A stretch of 64,000 bases of DNA from Maricaulis sp036231565 (GTDB lineage: Bacteria; Pseudomonadota; Alphaproteobacteria; Caulobacterales; Maricaulaceae), in the NCBI GenBank assembly GCA_036231565.1, contig JAZAHA010000005.1:96923-160922 (forward strand), given 5' to 3'. Positions 43,199-51,745 of the stretch are shown piece after piece. The notes beneath the pieces are model-generated. The model saw only the letters and a program-made list of their open reading frames with translations. It was not told the origin of the DNA and made no database searches. The stretch's first letter is position 1. Each line of letters starts with the position of its first letter. Made by a program: the position numbers and the translations under genes.

Positions 43199-43960
43199 CT
43201 ACCTCAGGTTTTCATCGGCTTCGGCCTCATAGGTGGAGAAGTCCACCATCGTGCCGAGCACCTGCAGGTAGGCCACGAGCGCATCCATTTCGGTCACCCG
43301 CGACGGATCGCCGTCGAAATCGCGCATCAGCGCATTCGGGTAGCGTTCCTGGAAGCCGTCATAGTCTGCGGCATAAGGATCGAGCTGCGTCGTGATATCG
43401 GCGACTGCATTCTCGATCATCGCATCCGAATACGGCACACCCACCCGGCGCAGCGCCCGAAGGTTGGCGGCGACGTTCTCATAGTCGAGCTCGGAATTTT
43501 CCAGGAAGGGATAATCCGGCATGATCGACTCCGGCACCACCGATTGCGGATCACGCAGGTGGTCGCGATGCCATTCATCGGAGTACTTGCCCCCGACGCG
43601 GGCGAGGTCCGGCCCCGTCCGCTTCGAGCCCCACTGGAAAGGGTGATCATACATGCTCTCGGCGGCCAGCGAGTAGTGGCCGTAGCGCTCCACCTCGTCT
43701 CGCAGCGGGCGCACCATCTGCGAGTGGCAGTTATAGCAGCCCTCGCGGATGTAGATATCCCGGCCCAGCTGTTCCAGTGGCGTGTAGGGCCGCACGCCTT
43801 CCACCTCCTCGATCGTCGAGTCGAGGTAGAAAAGCGGTGCGATTTCCACGATCCCGCCGATCGAGACCGTGACCAGGATGCCAACGGTCAGGAGAAGCGA
43901 ATTCTGCTCGAAGAGCTTGTTGTGGAGCTTGCTCCAGCGGCTTTTCTTTTGTTCTGACAT
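43199..43960 (-). CDS. ccoO: cbb3 cytochrome c oxidase subunit II (CcoO), monohaem
   Basis: The 253-residue subunit has an N-terminal helix (about 20-45) and one c-type haem site, CYNCH at 75-79. The conserved SQMVRPL and a MPDYPFLE axial-ligand region follow. It carries the first haem c next to CcoN. The gene follows ccoN by 9 bases. Confidence 0.96.
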   Translation of the reverse strand: MSEQKKSRWSKLHNKLFEQNSLLLTVGILVTVSIGGIVEIAPLFYLDSTIEEVEGVRPYTPLEQLGRDIYIREGCYNCHSQMVRPLRDEVERYGHYSLAAESMYDHPFQWGSKRTGPDLARVGGKYSDEWHRDHLRDPQSVVPESIMPDYPFLENSELDYENVAANLRALRRVGVPYSDAMIENAVADITTQLDPYAADYDGFQERYPNALMRDFDGDPSRVTEMDALVAYLQVLGTMVDFSTYEAEADENLR

Positions 43961-43969
43961 GACAGGCCC

Positions 43970-45622
43970 CTATTCGGCCGGAACGGCGGCGGGTTGAGGA
44001 AGGACATTCTCGTCTTCCTCTTTCACGTCGCCCTTGATCGTGCGGTACATGTTGTAGGCCATGATGATTGCGCCGCTCAGGTAGAGCAGACCGCCGACGG
44101 CCCGGATGATGTAGGAGATGTGCATCGCCTCCACGGTCTCCACGAAGGAGAATTCCAGGAAGCCGAGCTCGTTATAGGCCCGCCACATCAGCCCCTGCAT
44201 GATGCCCGCGACCCACATCGAGGTGATGTAGAGCAGGATGCCGAAGGTGGCGATCCAGAAGTGCCAGTCGATCAGCGCCTTGGAATGCATGCCCTTGCGC
44301 TTCCACAGCCAGGGAACCAGGCAGTAGACGGCACCGAAGGAGATGAAGCCGACCCAGCCCAGCGCACCGGAGTGAACGTGGCCGACAGTCCAGTCAGTGT
44401 AGTGCGAGAGCGCGTTGACGGCGCGGACCGACATCACCGGACCTTCGAAGGTCGACATGCCGTAGAAGGCGACCGACAGGACCAGCATCCGCACGACCGG
44501 GTCGGTGCGCAGCTTGTCCCAGGCCCCCGACAGCGTCATCAGGCCGTTGATCATGCCCCCCCAGGACGGCATCCACAGCATCACCGAGAAGGTCATGCCC
44601 AGCGTCTGCGCCCATTCCGGCAGGGCCGTGTAGTGCAGGTGGTGCGGACCGGCCCAGATGTAGATGAAGATCAGCGACCAGAAGTGGATGATCGACAGAC
44701 GGTAGGAATAGACCGGGCGCTGAACGCGTTTGGGGATGAAGTAGTACATGATCCCCAGGAAGCCGGCCGTCAGGAAGAAGCCCACCGCGTTGTGGCCGTA
44801 CCACCACTGCGTCAGGGCATCCTGCACGCCGGCAAAGAGCGAGTAGCTGCGCGCGCCGAAGAAGCTGACCGGCATGGCCAGATTGTTGACCACGTGCAGC
44901 ACGGCGATGGTGACGATGAAGGCGAGATAGAACCAGTTCGCCACATAGATATGCGGTTCCTTGCGCTTCCACAGCGTGCCGAGGAAGACCAGGAGATAAG
45001 CCACCCAGACGATGGTCAGCCACAGGTCGGTATACCATTCCGGCTCGGCATATTCCTTGGACTGGGTGATGCCGATCACATAGCCGGTCGCCGCCATCAC
45101 GATGAAGAGCTGGTACCCCCAGAACACGAACCACGGCCAGATGCCGCCGGCGATGCGCGTACGACAGGTACGCTGGACGACATAGAAGGAGGTCGCCAGC
45201 AGCGCATTGCCGCCGAAAGCAAAAATCACCGCTGATGTGTGCAGCGGACGCAGACGGCCAAAGCTTGTAAAGCCGAACTGGTCGATATTGAGCACCGGGA
45301 AGGCCAGCTGGAAGGCAATGACGACGCCCACCAGAAGCCCCGCGATGCCCCAGAACATGGTGGCAATGGCACCGGCCTTGACCAGATTCTCGTTATACTC
45401 GCGTTCGTCATTGACGACGCCGCCATTGGCAATGGTCCCGACGATCAGGACGATACCCGTCAAGAACCCGCCCAGCAGAAGCCAGGCCTGGCCGCGCATC
45501 GCGGCCTCGGGTGCATAGGCCGCCGAAAACAGCGACCAGAGCGCCCCCAGGAATGTGATCAGAAGGACGACGGCAGTGGATGGATCGGCCCCTGCACGTC
45601 GCAGCACTTGCGGCGTAGACAT
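43970..45622 (-). CDS. ccoN: cbb3 cytochrome c oxidase catalytic subunit I (CcoN)
   Basis: The 550-residue haem-copper oxidase has 12-14 helices. Haem and CuB ligands are visible in PLHTSAVIF, WWYGHNAVGFFL (with the cbb3-type tyrosine region), GPHHLHYTALP and TVGHVHSGALGW. It reduces O2 with high affinity, so the strain is prepared for microaerobic life. It is the first gene of the locus and its promoter must lie in 45623-45988. The family is typically controlled by Fnr/FixK-type regulators, but I see only a poor box at the start codon. Confidence 0.97.
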   Translation of the reverse strand: MSTPQVLRRAGADPSTAVVLLITFLGALWSLFSAAYAPEAAMRGQAWLLLGGFLTGIVLIVGTIANGGVVNDEREYNENLVKAGAIATMFWGIAGLLVGVVIAFQLAFPVLNIDQFGFTSFGRLRPLHTSAVIFAFGGNALLATSFYVVQRTCRTRIAGGIWPWFVFWGYQLFIVMAATGYVIGITQSKEYAEPEWYTDLWLTIVWVAYLLVFLGTLWKRKEPHIYVANWFYLAFIVTIAVLHVVNNLAMPVSFFGARSYSLFAGVQDALTQWWYGHNAVGFFLTAGFLGIMYYFIPKRVQRPVYSYRLSIIHFWSLIFIYIWAGPHHLHYTALPEWAQTLGMTFSVMLWMPSWGGMINGLMTLSGAWDKLRTDPVVRMLVLSVAFYGMSTFEGPVMSVRAVNALSHYTDWTVGHVHSGALGWVGFISFGAVYCLVPWLWKRKGMHSKALIDWHFWIATFGILLYITSMWVAGIMQGLMWRAYNELGFLEFSFVETVEAMHISYIIRAVGGLLYLSGAIIMAYNMYRTIKGDVKEEDENVLPQPAAVPAE

Positions 45623-45818
45623 TATATGCGCCCCCGGATTGGCTGTTATCGAGCCCGGTTTAGCGCACTATCCCCCAAAAACTCTATGGCAATTTGTCGC
45701 GTGCGTCGAAATGGAACTGCTACACGGTCTTGCCGCGACTCGGTGCGAGGGATTGCCCGCCGATACTCACCGGTCCATGCGTCAGACTATGAAGGCTTCA
45801 CGTTTGATTCCCAAGCGA

Positions 45819-45841
45819 TTTTTGACCGAAATCGTCAAAAA
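45819..45841. repeat. Perfect AT-rich palindrome upstream of ccoN
   Basis: TTTTTGAC and GTCAAAAA flank CGAAATC, a perfect 8+8 inverted repeat about 197 bases before the ccoN start. The TTGAC half-site resembles Fnr/FixK sites, but the 7-base spacer is 3 longer than theirs. The gap 45623-45988 holds no convincing gene and is AT-richer than its surroundings, so it is probably the control region of the oxidase operon. Confidence 0.6.
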
Positions 45842-45988
45842 GACGCTCTACAGACAAACCACAACGCCCGGTCGCGCTGCGTCAAGCTGACGCTGCGGAA
45901 GTATTGGAGCGCGGCCAGGAACCCGGCGGTTATCGGATCAGGCCGAGAATCCGGCGCCCCGTGCCTCTGAGGGCCAAGGTCCGAAAGC

Positions 45989-46012
45989 CGGTCAGAGTAT
46001 GCTCTGACCGGT
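45989..46012. terminator. Terminator hairpin at the 3' end of the transaldolase gene
   Basis: CCGGTCAGAG and CTCTGACCGG form a perfect 10-base stem with a 4-base loop that includes the stop codon region. On the plus strand it is followed by TCTTTTT, on the minus strand by CTTTCGG. It most likely ends the minus-strand transaldolase transcript and protects the ccoN promoter region. Confidence 0.75.
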
Positions 46013-46645
46013 CTTTTTCCAGTCTGCCAGGAAGGCTTCGAGCCCTGCATCGGTGAGCTTGTGCTTGACCAGCCCCTTGAGCACCGTCGGCGGCACTGTT
46101 GCCACGTCGGCGCCAGCAAGCGCGCACTGCTGGACATGATCGGCCGAGCGGATCGAGGCGGCCAGGATTTCCGTCTCGAAGCCATAATTGTCGTAGATGA
46201 TCCGCAGATTCTCGATCAGCTCCATGCCATCGACACCCAGATCGTCCAGACGGCCGATGAAGGGCGAGATATAGGTCGCGCCGGCCTTGGCAGCGAGCAG
46301 GCCCTGATTGGCCGAGAAGCACAGGGTGACATTGGTCTTGATGCCGTCATCCGTCAGCGCCCGGCAGGCTTTCAGACCGCCGAAGGTCAGTGGCAGCTTG
46401 ACCACGACATTGCCGGCCAGCGCTGCCAGCTTGCGTCCCTCAGTGATCATCCCGTCAGTATCCATAGCCGTGACTTCAGCACTCACGGGACCATTCACCA
46501 GCGCGCAGATTTCTTTCGTCACCTCGATGAAGTCGCGGCCGGATTTGGCGATCAGTGAGGGGTTGGTCGTCACGCCATCGACCAGGCCGGCCTCATTGAG
46601 TTCGGTGATTTCAGCGACGTCGGCGGTATCGACAAAGAATTTCAT
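45992..46645 (-). CDS. Transaldolase / fructose-6-phosphate aldolase (TalC type)
   Basis: The 217-residue enzyme is of the short transaldolase family. The Schiff-base lysine is Lys83 in VVVKLPLTFGG, and the barrel start is MKFFVDTADV with the conserved GVTTNPSL. The length fits the TalC or fructose-6-phosphate aldolase group. Transaldolase activity in the pentose phosphate pathway is the likelier role in alphaproteobacteria. The ATG at 46645 has GGAG 7 bases upstream. Confidence 0.93.
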   Translation of the reverse strand: MKFFVDTADVAEITELNEAGLVDGVTTNPSLIAKSGRDFIEVTKEICALVNGPVSAEVTAMDTDGMITEGRKLAALAGNVVVKLPLTFGGLKACRALTDDGIKTNVTLCFSANQGLLAAKAGATYISPFIGRLDDLGVDGMELIENLRIIYDNYGFETEILAASIRSADHVQQCALAGADVATVPPTVLKGLVKHKLTDAGLEAFLADWKKTGQSIL

Positions 46646-46724
46646 GACTTAACTCCAATCGGACGGCGGACTGTTTGCGCGCGGCCGGTCCTACTATGTC
46701 CATGTGACAACTTAAATGAAACGC

Positions 46725-47978
46725 TCAATAGCTGGCCTGTTCCACGCGGAAGCCGGCCTCACGCAGTGCCGCTTCGATGCGGTCCATATGGGCGGCATCC
46801 TGCGCTTCCAGCGAGATATCGATATAGGTCACCTTCGCCGGCAGGTCGGAGAAGGTCTTGTGATAGGCCACATCCGTGACATTGCCCTCGGCCCGCGAGA
46901 TCACCTCGGACACGGCCGACAGCTGCCCGGGCACATCGACCAGCTCGATGCGCAGCCGCGCCAGGCGGCGGGACCGGGCAAGGTCCCTCAGGAGCAGCGA
47001 GGAGAGAAGCCGGGTGTCGACATTACCGCCCGTGAGAACCAGTCCGACCCGCTTGCCCGCGAACCGTTCGGGCGCGGCGAGAACGCCGGCCAGCCCCACG
47101 GCGCCTGCACCTTCCGGCAGCACGCGCAGATGCGAGATGAAGAGATTCAGGGCCCGTTCGATCTGGCGCTCGTCCACGACAAGGACATCATCGAGTATTT
47201 CGGCGAGGATTGACCGTGTCAGCTGACCAGGCTCACGCACAGCGATCCCTTCTGCCAGGGTAAAGCCGCCGACCGGCCGGTCAGTCCCGTTATAGAGGTT
47301 GGCAAAAGACGGAAAGAGATCCGACTGAACGCCTACGAGTTCGATATCCGGCTTTACCTGGCGTGCCGCGAGCCCGCAGCCCGCTGCCAGCCCGCCCCCG
47401 CCGATCGGCAGGACCAGCGTGTCGAGATCGGGGTATTCGGCGAGCATCTCGCGCGCCAGCGTCCCCTGCCCGGCCAGAACGACCGGGTCGTCGAACGGGT
47501 GGATGAACACCGCACCGGTCTCCGCCGACAGCGACAGGGCATGCGCCTTCGCCGCATCGAAGTCCGCGCCCGTGATGTCGACCTCGGCGCCGAGCGCCCG
47601 GGTCTGGTGAACCTTCACCATCGGCGTGCCTTCGGGCATGACGATGGTCGCCCTTATACCCATAGCGGTCGCATGACGCGCAACGCCCTGGGCGTGGTTG
47701 CCCGCGGATGCGGCCACCACACCGCGCTGGCGTTCGGCCTCGCTCAGGGCCGCGAGACGGGCATAGGCGCCGCGCTCCTTGAACGATCCGGTTGCCTGGA
47801 GATTTTCAAGCTTTACGACGACGTCGCAGCCCACCGATCTGGAGAGCGCGGGCGATGGCAGGCAGGGGGAGCGCAGGATGCCGCCCATGCCCTGTTCATG
47901 AAGCCTGTCGACAAATGCGAACGCACCGGCGAGATCGCCGGGCATGTCCGTCGCCGGCTGTGAGGCTGTAAGGGGCAT
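46725..47978 (-). CDS. ilvA: Threonine ammonia-lyase with ACT domain
   Basis: The 417-residue enzyme deaminates threonine to 2-oxobutanoate, feeding isoleucine synthesis. The PLP lysine is Lys67 in ATGSFKERGAY, and the phosphate-binding glycine loop is PIGGGGLAAG. A single C-terminal ACT-like domain (about 335-417) is present, unlike the two-domain biosynthetic IlvA of E. coli, so the name ilvA is not certain. The start at 47978 follows GGAGACCCGAGA. The upstream gene is closed off by a terminator. Confidence 0.92.
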   Translation of the reverse strand: MPLTASQPATDMPGDLAGAFAFVDRLHEQGMGGILRSPCLPSPALSRSVGCDVVVKLENLQATGSFKERGAYARLAALSEAERQRGVVAASAGNHAQGVARHATAMGIRATIVMPEGTPMVKVHQTRALGAEVDITGADFDAAKAHALSLSAETGAVFIHPFDDPVVLAGQGTLAREMLAEYPDLDTLVLPIGGGGLAAGCGLAARQVKPDIELVGVQSDLFPSFANLYNGTDRPVGGFTLAEGIAVREPGQLTRSILAEILDDVLVVDERQIERALNLFISHLRVLPEGAGAVGLAGVLAAPERFAGKRVGLVLTGGNVDTRLLSSLLLRDLARSRRLARLRIELVDVPGQLSAVSEVISRAEGNVTDVAYHKTFSDLPAKVTYIDISLEAQDAAHMDRIEAALREAGFRVEQASY

Positions 47979-48013
47979 TCTCGGGTCTCCGATCAGCCGG
48001 ACACACCAGACAC

Positions 48014-48043
48014 GAAAAAGCCCCGCTCCTTTGGGAGCGAGGC
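48014..48043 (-). terminator. Rho-independent terminator of the 49-residue peptide gene
   Basis: On the minus strand GCCTCGCTCC pairs with GGAGCGGGGC (one mismatch) around a short loop, followed by TTTTTCG. It lies between the small membrane peptide gene and the threonine dehydratase start, so these are separate units. Confidence 0.82.
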
Positions 48044-48075
48044 CGGTTTTCCGTGTCGTGATGTCCGGTGGGACG

Positions 48076-48225
48076 TCAAACAGGCGTCGGCAGCGCTCCC
48101 GCGAGGGCGAGGCCAATAATAATCGAAAGGAGAATGAGGCCGGACATCATCAGCGTCCGGACCTTTGCGGTCCGCTCTTCGTCAATCCGCCGGGCAATGG
48201 CGATGGCACGAGCACGATTTCGCAT
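48076..48225 (-). CDS. 49-residue single-helix membrane protein
   Basis: This short gene is easy to overlook. A clear AGAGGAA ribosome site precedes the ATG at 48225. The product begins MRNRARAIAIARRIDEERTA and then runs into a membrane helix, MMSGLILLSIIIGLALAGAL, before the stop. The positively charged N-terminus and single hydrophobic helix suggest an inner-membrane peptide with its N-terminus in the cytoplasm. It has its own terminator (48014-48043), which supports a real transcript. I do not recognise a family. Confidence 0.7.
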   Translation of the reverse strand: MRNRARAIAIARRIDEERTAKVRTLMMSGLILLSIIIGLALAGALPTPV

Positions 48226-48288
48226 GTCATTCCTCTTTCAGCTGACAATTACAATGGGGTGTCTTCGCCCCCCTGTCCAGCCCCCGGC

Positions 48289-48861
48289 CTATCCGGCGCG
48301 GTCATATGCCATGCGCAGCCATTCGATCAGTTCGGCATCCACATCCGCGACCGAGCCAAGGCGCACCCTGTGCGACACCATACCGTTGAAGGAACCGGAC
48401 GCTTCCAGACGCCCCTGCGGAGGCACGTCCTTGAGATTGATGCCGACATCGACCCGGGTTTTGGTCGAAGGCTGGACGAGCGCGAACTGCTTGGTCCGGC
48501 GCAGGCTGACATAGGTCTTCTTCGGTGCCTGTTCGACATCGCTGCCAAAGCCGGCGACGGCATCCGCGATCGCGTCATGGATCCGCCGGAGTGCAGCCTT
48601 GTCGCCCGCATACTGGGCCGCCACAGGATCCGACGACGGATCCGGAAGCTTGGTCGCCACACCGCCTCGCACCTCATGGGCCACCAGATTGGCAAAACCG
48701 TGTGTCATGCCGTGTTCGCTCTTGAGCAGCTTGACCATCTCGCCATGCTTTTCCAGACCGCTGGCCTTCACGATGGCCACCCAATCAGCCAGCGGTTTGC
48801 CGGTCTTCTCGGGCATGTTGGCCACCATCTTGTCGGCCATTTCCTGCGGGGACTGTGCCAT
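48289..48861 (-). CDS. DUF4287 / DUF5655 domain protein
   Basis: The 190-residue product has an N-terminal DUF4287 helical part (about 1-75, with TGKPLADWVAIVKASGLEKH) and a C-terminal DUF5655 part containing KTYVSLRRTKQFALVQPST and VDVGINLK. DUF5655 is a nuclease-fold-like domain without an established role. It lies 10 bases after the SRPBCC gene on the same strand, so it is the third member of the ArsR-controlled unit, an arrangement common in proteobacteria. Confidence 0.87.
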   Translation of the reverse strand: MAQSPQEMADKMVANMPEKTGKPLADWVAIVKASGLEKHGEMVKLLKSEHGMTHGFANLVAHEVRGGVATKLPDPSSDPVAAQYAGDKAALRRIHDAIADAVAGFGSDVEQAPKKTYVSLRRTKQFALVQPSTKTRVDVGINLKDVPPQGRLEASGSFNGMVSHRVRLGSVADVDAELIEWLRMAYDRAG

Positions 48862-48871
48862 ATCTCACTCC

Positions 48872-49438
48872 CTACCCTCTCGGCGCCCGGTCGAGCGGCC
48901 AGTTTTCCGAGCGCGCGGTCTTCGGCGTCATCGGCGCCATCAGTGAAAACATGAACAGCAAGGCCTGGCCGCCGAAGGTCGCCTTACCGGTCTCGACGAC
49001 AGATTTGAGATTCTCGGAGATGAATTTCGCGCCCTGGGCCATCTGCTTTTCCGACTTCGAAACCGGATCGCCGGCGGGATGTTCGTTGATCAGCGTGAAT
49101 TCCGTACCGCCATCCACCTCCTTGAGCTGATAGCGAACGATCGAAGCCGGATCGTCGGATGTGGTGAAGCGGAAGGTGTGCGCATAGCGATGCGGCGGAT
49201 CGAACTCGATCACCTCGCCCATCGCCATGGTGAACTTGCCGTCCGGCGAGCGCATGGCAAACGGGGCACCGGTCTTGAGCCCCGGCGTGTCGTATTGTCC
49301 GCCGAAGAAGAAGGGCAGCGGACGATCGGTGCGTATCAGCTCCGACCAGACTGTCTCGATCGAAGCGCGGATCACCACGCGGTACATGGATGTGCGAACG
49401 GCATCCGCCTGTTCGGCCTTGCTGGCTGTCTCACTCAT
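48872..49438 (-). CDS. SRPBCC (AHSA1-like) domain protein
   Basis: The 188-residue protein has the START-like helix-grip fold seen in Aha1 C-terminal homologues. Typical signs are IRASIETVWSELIRTDR, RYAHTFRFT and EFTLINEHP. Such proteins bind hydrophobic ligands. The start at 49438 is chosen for AAAGGGGAAAG directly before it. The start overlaps the ArsR stop by 8 bases, so the pair is translationally coupled, the classical layout for this regulator and effector. Confidence 0.9.
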   Translation of the reverse strand: MSETASKAEQADAVRTSMYRVVIRASIETVWSELIRTDRPLPFFFGGQYDTPGLKTGAPFAMRSPDGKFTMAMGEVIEFDPPHRYAHTFRFTTSDDPASIVRYQLKEVDGGTEFTLINEHPAGDPVSKSEKQMAQGAKFISENLKSVVETGKATFGGQALLFMFSLMAPMTPKTARSENWPLDRAPRG

Positions 49439-49835
49439 GGCTTTCCCCTTTTCTGCCCCCTGTTGCTGCCTGACCCTCTCCGGCCGCGGCATCCCATCCA
49501 TCCGCTACAGCGCGCTGCTCGGCGAGGTATTTGATATCCAGCGTGCGACCGGCCCACAGCGCCGAATACTCGCTGGTCCAGCGGTCATGGATCATCTGGA
49601 TCGGGACCGCATTCATGTAGAGGTGGCGCGTCCGGCCCCGCTTGTCGGAAATGATCAGCTGGGCATCTTCCAGAACAGCCAGGTGGCGCATCACCGCCAC
49701 GCGGCTGACATCGAACCCGCTGGCGACCTGGCCGACAGAGCAGCCGGGATGATTTTTCACGTAGTCGAGCATGCGACGGCGCTGGGCATTCCCCAGTGCC
49801 TGAAAAACCGCATCCATCGAGTCCGGAGACATCAT
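49431..49835 (-). CDS. ArsR-family transcriptional repressor
   Basis: The 134-residue winged-helix protein has the recognition helix in VGQVASGFDVSRVAVMRHLA and a beta wing KRGRTRHLY. No cysteine pair for metal sensing is present, so it is of the non-metal ArsR class found with SRPBCC genes. I take the ATG at 49835, behind GAGGG; a TTG at 49847 would lie inside the operator-like palindrome and is less likely. It probably represses its own operon through the site at 49846-49871. Confidence 0.9.
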   Translation of the reverse strand: MMSPDSMDAVFQALGNAQRRRMLDYVKNHPGCSVGQVASGFDVSRVAVMRHLAVLEDAQLIISDKRGRTRHLYMNAVPIQMIHDRWTSEYSALWAGRTLDIKYLAEQRAVADGWDAAAGEGQAATGGRKGESHE

Positions 49836-49845
49836 CACAGCCCTC

Positions 49846-49871
49846 AATATGTAACATACTTATTACATATT
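49846..49871 (-). promoter_or_regulatory. Probable ArsR operator
   Basis: AATATGTAA and TTACATATT are perfectly complementary around an 8-base spacer, immediately upstream of the arsR start. The AT-rich site stands out in GC-rich DNA and has the size of an ArsR dimer site. Confidence 0.72.
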
Positions 49872-49944
49872 TGGACACATCGAATGTCAAGCGCATGCGC
49901 GTCTGGCGCCAAGGCACTGAAAAACGTAATGATTGCCGTTAGTT

Positions 49945-50901
49945 TTAAGCGCGGGACACGATCCGCCGGACGAAGGCCTCAACCCGGTCCGGCACGATGA
50001 CCAGCGGCATGTGACCACCGCCGTCCAGCGTTTCGACGTCAGCGTCGGGCAAGGCCTGGCGCAGGACAGCAATCTGGTCCCCCGCAGACAGGATGCGATC
50101 ATCGGTGCCGTAGAACAGCCCCACGGCAACCTTGATGTCACCGATCCGTGCCGTGATACCGTCCATGTCGTAGGGCACGCACTGCAGGTCTGTCGCAGCC
50201 GCATAAAAGGCCTCCGGACGCAGGCTGAGCAGACCACCGCCCCGTGTGCGGAAATCCTTGGGCGGGGCGTCGGGCCCGAAGACAAAGGCCAGGGTCTTTT
50301 CGCCATTGCGGATCGACATCGGTACCGCCAGCGTATTCGCCACCAGACGGCGCAGAACCGGATTGGCGATATCGATGCCGGCAAAGGCTTCAGCGGGCTG
50401 AGAAGGCGCCTGTACCAGCGCCGAAACCAGCGCCAGTGCCTTCACCCGCTGAGGATGATTGACCGCCAGCGCCAGCGAAACAGCCCCTCCGAGCGAATGC
50501 CCGACGAGGATGGCGGGGCCGATACCTTCCTTTTCCAGCATCTCGGCGATCATGCGGGCCTGTTCGGGAATGCGCGCCTGCTCGTCGCCGTCGCGCTCGG
50601 ACCAGCCGCACCCGGGACGATCGATTGCGATGACCCGGAAATCCCCGGCCAGCCGGTCGACCATGGCATAGCTGAAATTGTGCAGATTGCCGGCCAGGCC
50701 GTGGATCATCACGACCGGCGGTCCCTCGCCCTGATCGGTCCAGTGGATACGCCCGCCAGAGACTTCAGTGAAGCGGCCGCGCGCGGGGATCGCCGCTGCA
50801 GCTTTCTTCGCAACGGCAATACTGAACCGCCAGGCGAGAACCAGGGCCAGAAGGATCAGGGCGAACAGCCCAACGAAGATCCACATGATGATCGACAGCA
50901 T
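49945..50901 (-). CDS. Alpha/beta hydrolase
   Basis: The 318-residue enzyme has an N-terminal membrane anchor (about 5-27) and a classical hydrolase fold. The oxyanion-side motif is VVMIHGLAGN, the nucleophile serine is in LVGHSLGGAVS, and the catalytic histidine is in GGGHMPLV. The acid is probably in YGTDDRILS. It should hydrolyse an ester or a similar bond at the membrane. It is the last gene of a three-gene unit with the SDR and the monooxygenase upstream; an esterase acting on the Baeyer-Villiger product is a reasonable guess. Confidence 0.9.
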   Translation of the reverse strand: MLSIIMWIFVGLFALILLALVLAWRFSIAVAKKAAAAIPARGRFTEVSGGRIHWTDQGEGPPVVMIHGLAGNLHNFSYAMVDRLAGDFRVIAIDRPGCGWSERDGDEQARIPEQARMIAEMLEKEGIGPAILVGHSLGGAVSLALAVNHPQRVKALALVSALVQAPSQPAEAFAGIDIANPVLRRLVANTLAVPMSIRNGEKTLAFVFGPDAPPKDFRTRGGGLLSLRPEAFYAAATDLQCVPYDMDGITARIGDIKVAVGLFYGTDDRILSAGDQIAVLRQALPDADVETLDGGGHMPLVIVPDRVEAFVRRIVSRA

Positions 50902-50908
50902 GTTTGCC

Positions 50909-51745
50909 CTACTCGCTCTTCGCGCCGGTGAGACGCCCCAGTTTCGACCAGTAGCTGACCGGCCAGATCCGCTCGATCAACGCCATTGTGTGTGCGTCGC
51001 GCCCGACAAGAATGCGCGGCTTTCGCCGCTCCACACCGCGCAGGATGGTCCGCGCTGCTTCGGGCGGTGGCATCACCAGCAGGCGCCGGGCCCGTTCGCG
51101 CCCTTCGGAGACTTCCATATTGCTCGCATCCGCCGGCATCCGCGCGCTCTCCGCAATCTGTGTCGCGACGCCGCCGGGATGGACGACCGTCACCCCCACT
51201 CCGGACTGTTCCATCGCCAGCTCGTGCCGCAGCGCATTGGAAAAGCCGCGCAGGGCGAACTTCGCAGCGGAATAGGCCGTCTGGCCCGGCGGGGCGATTA
51301 TCCCGAATATGCTCGACGTGTTGACGATCTGGGCCGGTGCCGACCGCTCCAGCAGTGGCAGCAAGGCCCGTGTCAGGCGCACCGGCGCATGGAAATTGAT
51401 CTCCATCAGCCAGTCGAAATTGGTGTCCGTCACGCGATCAAAGGTTCCGCCGAGAGCAACGCCGGCATTGTTGAACAGGAGGTGCAGCGGTTCATCTCCG
51501 CCAGCGACCTCCGCCGAAAAAGCCGTAACCGCCTCGCGATCCGACAGATCAAGCACCCGGGTCGTCACCGTCACGCCGGAGCCGGCAAGCTCTGCCGCGA
51601 GCGTCTTAAGACCGGCGGCATTTACGTCGACCAGGAGAAGGTCGGCACCGCGTCCGGCAAGGTCGCGCGCGAGAGCGGCGCCGATGCCGCTGGCCGCGCC
51701 GGTAATCAGCGCGCGGCGGCCGGCGAATTCGAAACGGCTACTCAT
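50909..51745 (-). CDS. Short-chain dehydrogenase/reductase
   Basis: The 278-residue SDR has the cofactor loop ITGAASGIGAALARDL, NNAGVALGG and the catalytic YSAAKFALRG. Aspartate at the end of the second strand (LLLVDVN) suggests NAD preference. It would interconvert an alcohol and a ketone. The start overlaps the monooxygenase stop by ATGA, and the stop is 7 bases from the hydrolase start, so the three form one operon. Confidence 0.92.
   Translation of the reverse strand: MSSRFEFAGRRALITGAASGIGAALARDLAGRGADLLLVDVNAAGLKTLAAELAGSGVTVTTRVLDLSDREAVTAFSAEVAGGDEPLHLLFNNAGVALGGTFDRVTDTNFDWLMEINFHAPVRLTRALLPLLERSAPAQIVNTSSIFGIIAPPGQTAYSAAKFALRGFSNALRHELAMEQSGVGVTVVHPGGVATQIAESARMPADASNMEVSEGRERARRLLVMPPPEAARTILRGVERRKPRILVGRDAHTMALIERIWPVSYWSKLGRLTGAKSE

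Noticed and set aside
45639..45652. TTGGCTGTTATCGA as an Fnr/FixK box for ccoN
   Set aside because: Two positions of the left half and one of the right differ from TTGAT-N4-ATCAA, and it lies only about 17 bases from the start codon, too close for activation.
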